Shown: piece by piece, positions 11,107 through 20,704 of the stretch | How positions within the stretch are numbered: the stretch's first letter is position 1 | Layout: the number at the start of each line of letters is the position of its first letter | Source of the DNA: Teratosphaeria epicoccoides | Taxonomy: Eukaryota > Ascomycota > Dothideomycetes > Mycosphaerellales > Teratosphaeriaceae | Direction: 5' to 3' | Assembly (NCBI GenBank): GCA_021401465.1 | Contig: JADDMT010000003.1 | Span: forward strand, 434,001 to 498,000 | Length of the DNA stretch: 64,000 bases | Made by a program: the position numbers and the translations under genes | The notes under the pieces: model-generated | Seen by the model: the letters and a program-made list of their open reading frames with translations, nothing else | Database searches by the model: none | Told to the model about the DNA's origin: nothing

Positions 11107-14100
11107 CTATCGCCGACGACTGAAGGTCTCTGTATTCACACCACTCCCTGCCGCCATGACCATTGGCCTCACAGCATCGATGTTCGTGTTTCTCAACAGC
11201 TGCGTCATCTGCACAGAATCAAACTTGACTTCCTTGTAGTACCGCGCATCAGGCAGCATCTGCAGGAGCATGTTGAGTTCCGTCGGCAGACGCGGTGGAC
11301 CAGTGGGCACAGGCATAGGCGGCATGCCTCCAAGCTGGCCCTGCGGAGGCGGAGGGGCGCCGGCGGGAACGTAGTTTTTGATCATGAAGCCTCCACCAGA
11401 TGAGCCTTGACCAACAACCGTTGTCAAAGTGCCACCCGGTACGCTTGCTGTGCTCGAGGCTTGACCGGCTTGGCCAGGCTGGAAGTTCGTGGCAGTAGGG
11501 GCAGGACCACCTGCACCGATGCCGATGCGACGGCCAGCTGCACCTTTGAGCGGCGACTCTGCGCGTGCGAACTTGCTGGCGCGCCCAGCTGGACTATCCG
11601 CATCGCTAATCTCCTCGAAGCCTCTCTTCGGGCTACTCATGCCACCAGGTCCAGCAACAAAGGGTCCATTGGGCCCAAGCTGGAGGTTGGTATTCTCGAC
11701 GGTCGGCATACCCGCACTGACGACGGCCGCTGGTGGAAGGAAGGTCGTCTTGGGCCGTGCTTGCGTCGGCGACAGTACTATCTGCTCGGCCATGGCATCA
11801 AACGACCTCGTCGTGAAGCGGTTACTGAACCTCTCGAGCTCCGGCTCATCTGGAAACATCTCTCTCATCCTCTTCTCCAGCTTCTGTATTTGCGCCAGAT
11901 CACCGTATTCAGACTCATGGTTGTGCATGAATCCCAACAGCGGCCTGACTTTCGCCTTTCTCTGAGCTTCACCCATGACTGTATCCTTGATCGCCAAGAT
12001 CTTGCTCACGATGGTCTCAAACACGACACGAGCATTGACTGTGTCGTTGTTGTTCACCATGTGCTGAATGTATTCCAGCGCGAAGTTCTCGTCGGTCGGG
12101 AAAAGCTTCAATCCACGCTCAAAGATCTTGCCTGCGGCAATGTCCTTATAGCAGTGCCACTCCATCTTTGCAGAAGCAATATAGACATCCGAAGTTAGCT
12201 GGCCACGCGGACGAGACTCATCGAAGACACCGCGAAACCCCTTCTTGGGTTTCTTTGGAGCACCTTGACCCTGCACACGGCGAAAAGTGCGCATCTTGGC
12301 AATCCAGACATGTGAGATGAGCCTCTTCACGCCCTCAATGCGTGTCTTGCTGAGATCGCCTACGGCCTTGATCCTGGCGGCCTTCAGCTCCTCCCGCGTC
12401 TTCGGCTTCGCTAATTCATCCTTGCCATCCTCGTTGTCGCTATCATCCGCAACGGCTTGGATTTGCTCGTCGGCTTCGCCTTCTTCACCCTCTGGCGGCA
12501 GTGACGCGAAATAAGCTTCGATGTCAGCCTTCTCACGCTTGTCGCGCTCGACCATCTTCTCCCGCAGACCGTAGAGAGCCTTGTGACAACCTTCGAACAC
12601 GACTTCCAGACGCTCACCGTGCGAAATGAGTGTGGCGTCGTCGGTGGCAGGCTCCAAGCTGACCTCAACACGATCTGCCTTCTTCAAACACAGCAGCACA
12701 CTTTCTGGATTTGCGGTGATGCCATCATCCAAGAATGCCTCGCCCTGCTGCACTAATGCCTCTGCGTCGGCAGCCACGGGTGTGATCAAAGCCTGGTCGA
12801 AACACCATTGTGCCGCGTCAAACCAGATTGTGGGATAGAATCGCAGGTAGAGCGTCGCCTGCTTATATGCGTATAGCACACGCTTGCGGAAGAGAGCAAG
12901 ATCGCCCTCTTCCTTCAGCACAAGTGGGTCCGAGATCTCCCATTCGATCCAGGCCCTCCAAGCTATGACCTGCGCAGCGAACGCATCATCACCTTCGCAA
13001 CCCTCCAGTGGTGGTAGTACTGGCAAAGCCTTCCTGTCGATAGCTGAAGAAAGCTCCATAAGCTTGGTCCAAGCACCACGCGCCTGCATGTAGTGCGGAC
13101 TCTGTTCCTGCAACGCCTTGCGGCCACCCGCTCTGTTGATGGTATGCTCGAAGCCATCATACTCTTTCCACAATCGTGTCAAGTCACCCATTGGCACTTT
13201 GGTCGCCCTCTTATAACCTTCCCGCAGCAGATCGCCCTTTTGCTGATCCTGCCATGTCGTACCACCTACGGAGCCTGGCCCACTCTTGAGGAAGTCGATG
13301 TATTCCTTCCACAGACTGCCGCTGTCGGGATCGATGCCTACCGCGTCGAGAACGGCTTCGAAGGACTGCAGCACCACTGTGCGGTGCTGGCCATCTGGAT
13401 CGGGGATCAGCGGGAAGATGCGGCGGATGTAGTTGAGATATGCCGTCCAGAGCTCAACATTGGGCAGTGTGGGAAGGGAGCGGGCAAAGAGTACGTCAAT
13501 CTGACTGCGATTGTTGAGTTCGATCTCGAGGTTGAGGTATGTGTGCCATATCGAAGCCTAGAGGAGATATCAGTATGCTGTGGCGTCAAACAGGAGATTT
13601 CGGAATGGACTCACGGCAGTAGGAAAGACCTCCAACATGCGCTCGTACACCTTGCGCACATTGTCGGTCTGGTCTTTCTCGCGGTAGTGCTGAATCAGCT
13701 CGAACCAAGCGGCTGTATCTGCCTTCGCATCATCCTTGATACGGTCTTCGAGTCTGCCAACTTTGTCATGTGGAAGACGCTGGGTTGAGGCCGCAGCTTG
13801 GACAGTGTTCTGCGGTGGTGCTGGCACGCCATTTGCTGCTGGGGCTGGAGTCGCAGAGACACTGACATCTCCGGCAGCAGCTGTTTGTGAGACTGTCTCT
13901 TGCTTACCCTCATCTTGAGCTGGAAGTGAGGCGGGAGAGGTGGTAGCAGCAGCATCATCAGACAAAAGGGGAATGGGTAAGTTGGTGGCTGCAGTGGACC
14001 CGTTGAGACTGTCTTGGACGGCAGAGTCATGTGTAGGTTCACTAGCTAGAGATACATCCTGCGTGTGCCTTCCATTCTGTGCAGCTGTAGCATCATCAGA

Positions 14101-14364
14101 CTGCTGCTGTGGCAGACCTGCATCTTGCTCTTCCTCGTCATCGTCATCCACGACGAAACCGGCTTTTGTGGTGACTTTCTTGGGTGCGGATTGCTCCTCT
14201 TGCATGTGCGCAGCCTTGTCTGGTTGCGCGTTCTGGTCGAAGCCGGCGTCGGGTTCATAGTCGTCTTCGTCTTCGTTGTTGAAGGCGTACGCGCCGTTCT
14301 GAGCGCCCATTTCTCCACTGCCCGTGTCCGGCAGAACAGCCGCCTCCGGGTCGTACGCCGCCAT
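11107..14364 (-). CDS. rna14: mRNA 3'-end processing protein Rna14 (CstF-77)
   Basis: Two-exon model: 14364-13615 and 13557-11107, with a 57-nt intron (donor GTGAGT, acceptor CTCTAG) that joins FPTA to ASIWHTYL in phase 0; 1066 aa. Features in order are an acidic, Gln/Ala-rich N-terminus of about 210 residues, a long array of HAT (half-TPR) helices with typical Trp/Tyr pairs such as LWKEYIDFL and IWFDAAQW, then a Pro/Gly-rich tail and a short conserved C-terminal element (ARYYKEVKFD) that in the family contacts Rna15. The protein is the scaffold of cleavage factor IA in nuclear pre-mRNA cleavage and polyadenylation. The frame extends 10 codons upstream without an ATG, so 14364 is the start. 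Confidence 0.92.
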
Positions 14365-14819
14365 TGCGGCGCCGTGTGGATGTGACTTAGTCAAAGTACC
14401 TTATCGATCAGACTTACTCTGGCAATGTCGCGAGGCAGGTTGTAGCAAGATCCGTGGTCAGGCAAGCATGAGCGCAAAGCAAAGGCCGGGCCGCTTGCGG
14501 CTGGGACACGGGTCGGGCCTCAGTCAGCACTCACGCGAGCGCAGCTACCTAAACATGACCATGACATGTGAAACGAGATTGAACTCACATACATGGACTT
14601 GGCTTGCATGATCATATTGGCTCCAGAAGTGTGCACAAGGGCTCGACAGACATCAAGCAGCTGGTCGGGGTCACATACGGAGCCTCTGGACCAACAGAGG
14701 CAGCATCGCATTCTGAAAGCCTGTTCAGGACTGCTCGTGCAACAAAGGATATGGGTCGCAAAGTCATCCAGGCATCACGATAGCGTTCATTGTGAGAGGG
14801 TCGGGAGGATTCCTCAGCC
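14365..14819. promoter_or_regulatory. divergent promoter region rna14 / unc50
   Basis: These 455 bases separate two oppositely oriented start codons (14364 minus, 14820 plus) and must contain both promoters. I see no clear TATA box and no supported ORF. Confidence 0.45.
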
Positions 14820-15843
14820 ATGTCGTCGAACCAACGGCGGAGCACCATGAAGGTGCCTCCCTTCATTCGGCGGCTCTTCAAATTCACCTCCATGGACTTT
14901 GAGACGGTATGCATTGGCCATGGTCTTGAATTGAATCAAGGTGCTAAGTCCCGACTAGGCAGTATGGGAGATGACCCACCTCATAATAGCACCTAAGAAA
15001 GTGTTCCGAAATATCTACCATCATGTATGCTTTTGCCACCACAATCTGAATCTCGGGGATAACTGACAAGAAGCCAGAAACGTACATTCGCGTGGCATCG
15101 TCCTAAACCGAGAACCAAACACTGATGAAATGCAGAAATCAAGAACTCCTACCATCGTGCCGACCCAGCCTTCACCTACCTCCTCTCCCTCTTCCTCCTG
15201 ATGACCGGACTTGCCTGGGGCCTGGCGTACGCCAACGGCTTCGGCCACACCATCCAAGTCGCGCTGGTGTTTGTGCTCGGTCACTTTCTTGGGACTTCAT
15301 TACTGGTATCGACGCTCATGTACTTCCTCGTCGGACGGGTACTTGGAAAGCGGCGACAAGGGCTCTTCGGCCCACCAAGCGGTGACGAGGAAGGACTAGA
15401 ATTCGGGTACTGCTTTGACGTGAGTACTCGTCAATACAAGAATGCCCTCACGAATGACAAAGTGACGCCGAGCAAGGTATCGATCCGAGCCTTCCTACCC
15501 ATCTGGACGTTCCTCTACGTCCTCCAGTTCCTCCTCATGCCCCTCATCGCCCAGGACTACTGGGTCTCCAACTTCTTTGGCAACACCATGTACCTCGCCG
15601 CACCCTCGTACTACTTCATCATCACCTTCTTGGGCTACAACGGTAAGTCAATTATTCATCAACAACAAGCCAACGCCCAACTAATCTGCTCCAGCTTTGC
15701 CCTTCTTAAGCCGAACAGAAGTCCTGCTGACCCCAATACCGGTGCTTCTCATCATCTGGTTCATCAGTTTATTCACATTCGACTGCGCGACGAATCTAGC
15801 GCCGATACTGTGGTGCGGAGTCAATTTGCGCAAACCTGTATGA
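14820..15843 (+). CDS. unc50: UNC-50 family Golgi/ER membrane protein (Gmh1-like)
   Basis: Six-exon model: 14820-14906, 14959-15024, 15078-15081, 15136-15420, 15478-15642, 15695-15843; 251 aa, close to the usual length of about 260. Family landmarks are MDFETAVWEMTHL, the IAPKKVFRNIY segment, the HRADPAF motif, AYCFDV-type GYCFDV, FFGNTMYLAA, FITFLGYNALPFL and several membrane spans. UNC-50/Gmh1 proteins sit in the Golgi/ER, interact with Arf-GEFs and aid trafficking of some membrane proteins. Two features are odd. A 4-nt exon (AAAC) is needed to restore the conserved Lys-Gln before the IKN residues. The fourth intron (15421-15477, 57 nt) has no in-frame stop and would add 19 spurious residues if read through. 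Family call is firm; the splice model is inferred. Confidence 0.88.
15078..15081 (+). other. probable 4-nt microexon of unc50
   Basis: AAAC is flanked by an acceptor (GCCAG) and a donor (GTACAT) between introns of 53 and 54 nt (15025-15077, 15082-15135). Each intron has a branch-like CTGAC or CTGAT at the expected distance. Including it turns an out-of-frame junction into HH-KQIKN, matching the family pattern YYHKQTKN. Confidence 0.6.
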
Positions 15844-16289
15844 CGACAATGGAAAGGCAGTCCGAGCATAGTTGTACGGCAGCACGAAGGGCGAAAAGTC
15901 TGTACTACAAGTTTGCAGAATTGTACATGTAACGGTAGCGCTGCACATAGCAGCGAACGCAGCCATGGGTACCCGTCCACGAACGAGACGACTTGAGTGA
16001 GGACAGATCGTGGACTACTATCACGTGGGAGTCCTCATTGCAATTCCATCTTCTTGCATCTGCCGGTCTCACCCTGGCTGCGTTATCAAATGCCGCTTCT
16101 CCACAAGCGCCGCCAAAGTCTGACGACCGCTCGCTCTATCAATACATAGATCGGACCAAGATCACAGCCTCCCGACCAACATTTCATGTTTTTCTGAGGC
16201 CCTCTTCGTCCTCCCAATCCTACCCAAAACGCCGGCGCTAACTGTACACGTCACGACAGTATAAAAACCTTTGGACAATAGCCGAACCG
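15844..16289. other. tail-to-tail intergenic region unc50 / med14
   Basis: This stretch has no supported ORF. It should hold the 3' ends of both convergent genes. Confidence 0.5.
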
Positions 16290-19200
16290 CTAGTCGAGCT
16301 CGATAATTTCGTTGGTATGCTGGCTTCTGTGCGACTGAGCGGGCCTGCTGCCTCCACCAGGCCTGGCATTCGCGGATGGCTGCCCAGACCCAGTAGTTGG
16401 CGCTGCCGGCGCGCCATGACTCTGCTGCAGCTGCTCAGGCGCCTTGGGGGGTTCAGCCTGGCGCACGACCTCGTCGAGCTTCTCCAGCGCAAAGCCGATG
16501 GCGTCCGCCGGGGCAACTAGGCTATTGCCCAGGGCCTTCCACCTCGAGTCAGCAGTCTTCCAGAACTCCTGCAGTGCCTTCGCAAACCCTTCGCCCAGGG
16601 CCAGCGGTTGATTCTTGGCCTCTTGTAGGAGCCACCGCACCTCTGCCTTCCCGTTTATCGTCTTGGACCTTGCGACAAGCTCGAACTTGCAGGCAGGAAG
16701 AGGCGCGCGATATGTGATGGCGAAAGCTGTAGGAGCACGCGCATTGACTCCGAAAGATTTGGGGCCAGCATGCGACTCCTCAATGTAAGCTATCGTCTGC
16801 AACAATGGCAGAGTCAGCTGCAGAGATGCAACGAAGCTGGCAAATGCCGAGGGGGCTTTGTTGTTAAGCGCTCGTTCAAGCAATATCCGAATCCTCTGGT
16901 GCGGGTTGCCACAAGGCTGTAATTGCAGCTGCACGGGCAAACTGCCATCCTCGCCGAATTGCAGCGCTGCACCATATCCGTTCTCGGCTCCGTAGCTGAT
17001 CAGCATGCTGTTCAAGCTGGCCTGCTTGTAAGTGAATCCGCACTGCTTCACGACCGCCATATATCGATCCAACTTCTCCAGATTCTTAAGCCGTGTGCGA
17101 ATATGCTCGACCAGTGGCGCGCCGAATGCGGTCCAAAACCTCATAGCAAGCCCACCCGTACTATTAACACGAATATCCTGATCGCCAGACTTGCCCAGAT
17201 AATGGCGTAGGTCAGGCAGCGTGCCTTGATCCAGGGTGAGCTTCAATACAAACTTAACACTTGCAGCACCGTCTCCGGCCTTGCTCTTGAGATCGATGCC
17301 AAAAAAGGATAGTCGCACAATCTCAAGAGCCCACGGTTTGGATGCTGCATTGGTGGCGAGGCCCATGAGTCTGCTGAACGTGGTGAATACCGTTGCCGAA
17401 GGCCCAAGTTCAAGTGAGCAATGGCCTGCCTGTGCTTTTCGTTCTGCCAAATGATAGGGTATATGGCCCAATTGGAACTCGCTTGCAATGACACGGTGGA
17501 ATATCTCGGCCACTGCCAAGCGCTCAATCCGCTCCAGCCAAGCTTCCAAAGTCTCCGGCTGAGCCAAAGCTTCTTTGCTATCCAGCTCCCACAGGCTGAC
17601 AAGTACGTTGTTTGATTGCGTATCGGGAGCGGTTGCAGGCCGGTCTTGTACGCGACACAAGAACCACTGTCCTCCCGCTATTCCAAATGCTGCTGTGAGC
17701 GCCCAATCTGTACTCCAGCCCTCCAGTCTGAAATGACTCCGGTGATATGTTCCGGATGGAAGGGTGACATTTTCCAAAGATGCTCTCAATCTTGTCCAGC
17801 CACACAATCTCGCTTGGTCGTCAACGCTCACCTGCATTTCTTTGGCGGCCATGGAAGCGAGCTCTTGAGGAACGTCGACATTCTGAATGTGATTCAAGCG
17901 CGATTGCCAATAGAGGGTCGTAGCGGTGACAGGCGATATTGAGAATTGGCCCGTCACGACCTCGATGTGGACAATGAGTGGCTTCTGCATGCCCAAGAGG
18001 CTGAGCTTCAGTGCTGCGCCCTGACTGTCGCCACTGGGCCTGGTCAAGAGCTCAGCTCTCAGTCCACTCGTGCTTGCGCTGAGCGCGTCAATGCCAGCCT
18101 TGGCCGTTTCAAGTTTGCGCAAGGAGTGCTTCGCGATGACGGATATGATGCATCGTTCTAGATCTAGATCAAGGAGATCAAGATCTGCTGCCTCTTGGTC
18201 GTCTTGATCAACGCCCTCGCAGAACCACTGCATCTGGAGAACGGGCTGTGGTTTCCGCCACGAAGCCTTCGACCGTCTGCCACTAGCGACACCAACAACA
18301 AGCCAGGACTTCTGACCGGGGACACCATTCCAGTAGGACACTGTTAATGTCCGTCTGAGTAGTTCAGCCTTGATGCAGTCGAACCATTTCCCACCCCTGA
18401 TCATGTTGCTCGCCTGTGATCGCAGCACATTGATCTTATGAGTCAAAACAAAATTGTGAAGAAATGTGTAGCAGCCCTCAAGTCCCTTGCTCGCAAGCTC
18501 TATATTCACGCTTGCTTCGAGACGCGGCCTTACGATCTCCGACAAGATATCTGAGCTTGGTGTAAACAGGAACCGAATGTCGATGAAATAAAACGGTGTA
18601 GAGGGGTCCTCATCAGCAATTGTAAGGTCAACCTCAAACTCTCCAGGAACACGAAAAGTTGCGCGGCCGTTGGCGATCGTGAAATCGTTCATATACGGCG
18701 GAAGGTCCTCGTCCAAGTTGAGTCGTGTTGCAAGAACAACGTTCATGTCTTGCAACGTCTTCAGCAACTGCTTGGCTGTCAATCGTTCTGGTGCAATGTA
18801 TCCCGGATCGGGTACCCATCCTGCCTTGCCCGTCGATAAAAGCTCCATCGCACCTTCAATGTTGGGCGCGGGCGTCTTGAAATGCGACAGGCTGTGCTTA
18901 ATGTCGGCAATCTCAAAAGCCGCAGCCCTAGAACCAAGATCTTGCTTGCGCTGCCACACATTGATGTCGATGGTTTTTGCCATATCATCGGCATTCTGGG
19001 CCCAGACTGCCAGTACCAATGTTTTGGTAAAGCGGTCCCTCTGGTCACTCGCAAATTCCAAGAGCTTCCGCTTCTTGGATCGGCTGACTTCTGAGTCATC
19101 AAGCTGCACAGCGCCTGGCAAGATGCCATTTGCTTGAGCCGGGACGCCCACTGGAGCGCTCAAGTTGCGCATTTCGGCCAACGTCGCCTGCAAGTCGAGA

Positions 19201-19529
19201 TAGCATCGTTGTGCGACGCGATCCATCAGCTTGCCCATAGACTTGTTGGCGTCGGTCATGCGCCAGGACTGATCGAGCTGAGGCGGATTGGTCATGTTGG
19301 TGGCTTCAGACAAGACAGCCGCGTGGTCGCCATTGGTGAGCGGCACGGCGCCATTGGTGGCGGGGACGCAACTCACATGCGATTCATCGCCCATCGGCGC
19401 ATCTTGGCTTCCGTAAGACCTCGCGCCTGCATTCTGACGACCATGACCTCCTTCTTGCGCATGGCTCTTATCCTTCTTCAAGTCGACAGGTCGTGTCGCA
19501 GGCTGATCCATCATGATCCTGCCCGGCAT
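16290..19529 (-). CDS. med14: Mediator complex subunit 14 (Rgr1)
   Basis: Single-exon frame of 1079 aa from the ATG at 19529. The frame is open to 19685, but MPGRIMMDQ resembles the MPG..MD start of other fungal Med14 proteins. After a disordered N-terminus of about 90 residues the conserved Med14 region begins (MGKLMDRVAQRCYLDLQ, then KTLVLAVWAQNADDM and DLPPYMNDFTIANGRATFRVPGE). It continues as long alpha/beta repeats and ends with a Pro/Gln-rich tail. Med14 is the central backbone of Mediator, linking head, middle and tail modules and contacting RNA polymerase II. No intron is needed. Assignment rests on the N-terminal block, which is the most conserved. Confidence 0.85.
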   Translation of the reverse strand: MPGRIMMDQPATRPVDLKKDKSHAQEGGHGRQNAGARSYGSQDAPMGDESHVSCVPATNGAVPLTNGDHAAVLSEATNMTNPPQLDQSWRMTDANKSMGKLMDRVAQRCYLDLQATLAEMRNLSAPVGVPAQANGILPGAVQLDDSEVSRSKKRKLLEFASDQRDRFTKTLVLAVWAQNADDMAKTIDINVWQRKQDLGSRAAAFEIADIKHSLSHFKTPAPNIEGAMELLSTGKAGWVPDPGYIAPERLTAKQLLKTLQDMNVVLATRLNLDEDLPPYMNDFTIANGRATFRVPGEFEVDLTIADEDPSTPFYFIDIRFLFTPSSDILSEIVRPRLEASVNIELASKGLEGCYTFLHNFVLTHKINVLRSQASNMIRGGKWFDCIKAELLRRTLTVSYWNGVPGQKSWLVVGVASGRRSKASWRKPQPVLQMQWFCEGVDQDDQEAADLDLLDLDLERCIISVIAKHSLRKLETAKAGIDALSASTSGLRAELLTRPSGDSQGAALKLSLLGMQKPLIVHIEVVTGQFSISPVTATTLYWQSRLNHIQNVDVPQELASMAAKEMQVSVDDQARLCGWTRLRASLENVTLPSGTYHRSHFRLEGWSTDWALTAAFGIAGGQWFLCRVQDRPATAPDTQSNNVLVSLWELDSKEALAQPETLEAWLERIERLAVAEIFHRVIASEFQLGHIPYHLAERKAQAGHCSLELGPSATVFTTFSRLMGLATNAASKPWALEIVRLSFFGIDLKSKAGDGAASVKFVLKLTLDQGTLPDLRHYLGKSGDQDIRVNSTGGLAMRFWTAFGAPLVEHIRTRLKNLEKLDRYMAVVKQCGFTYKQASLNSMLISYGAENGYGAALQFGEDGSLPVQLQLQPCGNPHQRIRILLERALNNKAPSAFASFVASLQLTLPLLQTIAYIEESHAGPKSFGVNARAPTAFAITYRAPLPACKFELVARSKTINGKAEVRWLLQEAKNQPLALGEGFAKALQEFWKTADSRWKALGNSLVAPADAIGFALEKLDEVVRQAEPPKAPEQLQQSHGAPAAPTTGSGQPSANARPGGGSRPAQSHRSQHTNEIIELD

Positions 19530-20704
19530 CGCATCGCCTCCACCGCTCTCCGCACCACCTCCACCTCCACCCTCGGGCGCCTCGCCTCCCTCCACGCTTC
19601 GGCCGTCCTGACGTCTGTTTTGCGACTCTATCTTGCCCGTGCCGCCTGTTCCCTCCCAATCATGCCCGCCGCGATCTGCGCCCACTCTCCGCGCGCTCTC
19701 CCATACGCTCGCGCGGTTGCCACCGAAGTCCGTGTCACAGCGCTCTAAATCCGTATCACAGCGCTCTCACCAGGCCAAGAGGCGCTGTAATAAGCGCACG
19801 CAAACCAGTTGATGTAGGGCTCGGGCTGTCGCAATTGGCCAAGGCCGGCTTGTCGGAGAAGCAAGAACGCAGGTATTCGTGGCTCCGCCTTCACATGAAT
19901 AAACACCCACGTGACCTGATTGTTGATGTGACCAGTTGGCGCATGTGTTCTCCCCCGGCGGAGGGGTCGTGGAAGGTCGGGTCGTATCACGGGTGGAAGT
20001 TGAAATGGAGATGGATGTTCTTTGAGATCGCCCGCGCATCAACAGGCCGACGCGGGAAGGAAAGTACTTTTGACACGAACGGTGCGCCGCTGCGGGTTGA
20101 TCCGAGCCGCATCCACCTATGCAATTGATTGATGCATCATTCAAATCACTCTAAATGCACAACGCCAAGATCGGTTCACTGCGACATTTACACGCTTGCA
20201 CGCTTGGCATCCATGTACGGAGACTGACCAGATCGACGACAGCCGGCGGTCTGTGTGACTGATAAGTCAAGTGCCAGGTCGCAAGGAGGATGCTCTCTCA
20301 CCATAACGTCCAGATACAACTCATTTCCCGCGAGCCCAATGTCAATTACAAGTCCGTGTTCTGTCCGCTTCACACCAGCGATAAGGCACCGGCGTTGTGC
20401 ATACATGTATAGTATGGAGCTTCCAACAGATTGCATGCAGCGCCATCTCGCTTGCGAGCAGCAGATCATCAGGCCCAAATCATCGAGCTGTACGGTGCAC
20501 ACCCTCGTTATTCTCCTTAGTCATGGACACGAGAGACGCAAGAGCCTCATGAACATGTGCATCTAGACAAACGCCTTGCCATTACCAAATACCACCACAA
20601 CGTGCTTATCCACCGGCAACAAGCATGTGTTTGTGCCGTGCAAGGGGCATATCGTGGCGCTGAGACATCGAGGCCTTGTGATTGGCTCTGGCCACAGCCA
20701 CACC
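19530..20704. promoter_or_regulatory. divergent promoter region med14 / atg22
   Basis: These 1.2 kb between opposite start codons contain only short, unconvincing ORFs. The frame of atg22 stays open upstream to 20576 without a better start. Regulatory elements for both genes are expected here, but none is clear enough to place. Confidence 0.4.

Noticed and set aside
15078..15125. Exon starting at 15078 and read through as KRTFAWHRP
   Set aside because: It faintly mimics the family's TWHRADP but ends in TGA after 15 codons. The following frame with NSYHRADPAFTYLL is the true continuation.
19530..19685. 52-codon extension at the Med14 N-terminus
   Set aside because: It is Gly/Glu-rich with no conserved character, and MPGRIMMDQ at 19529 matches the usual fungal Med14 start.
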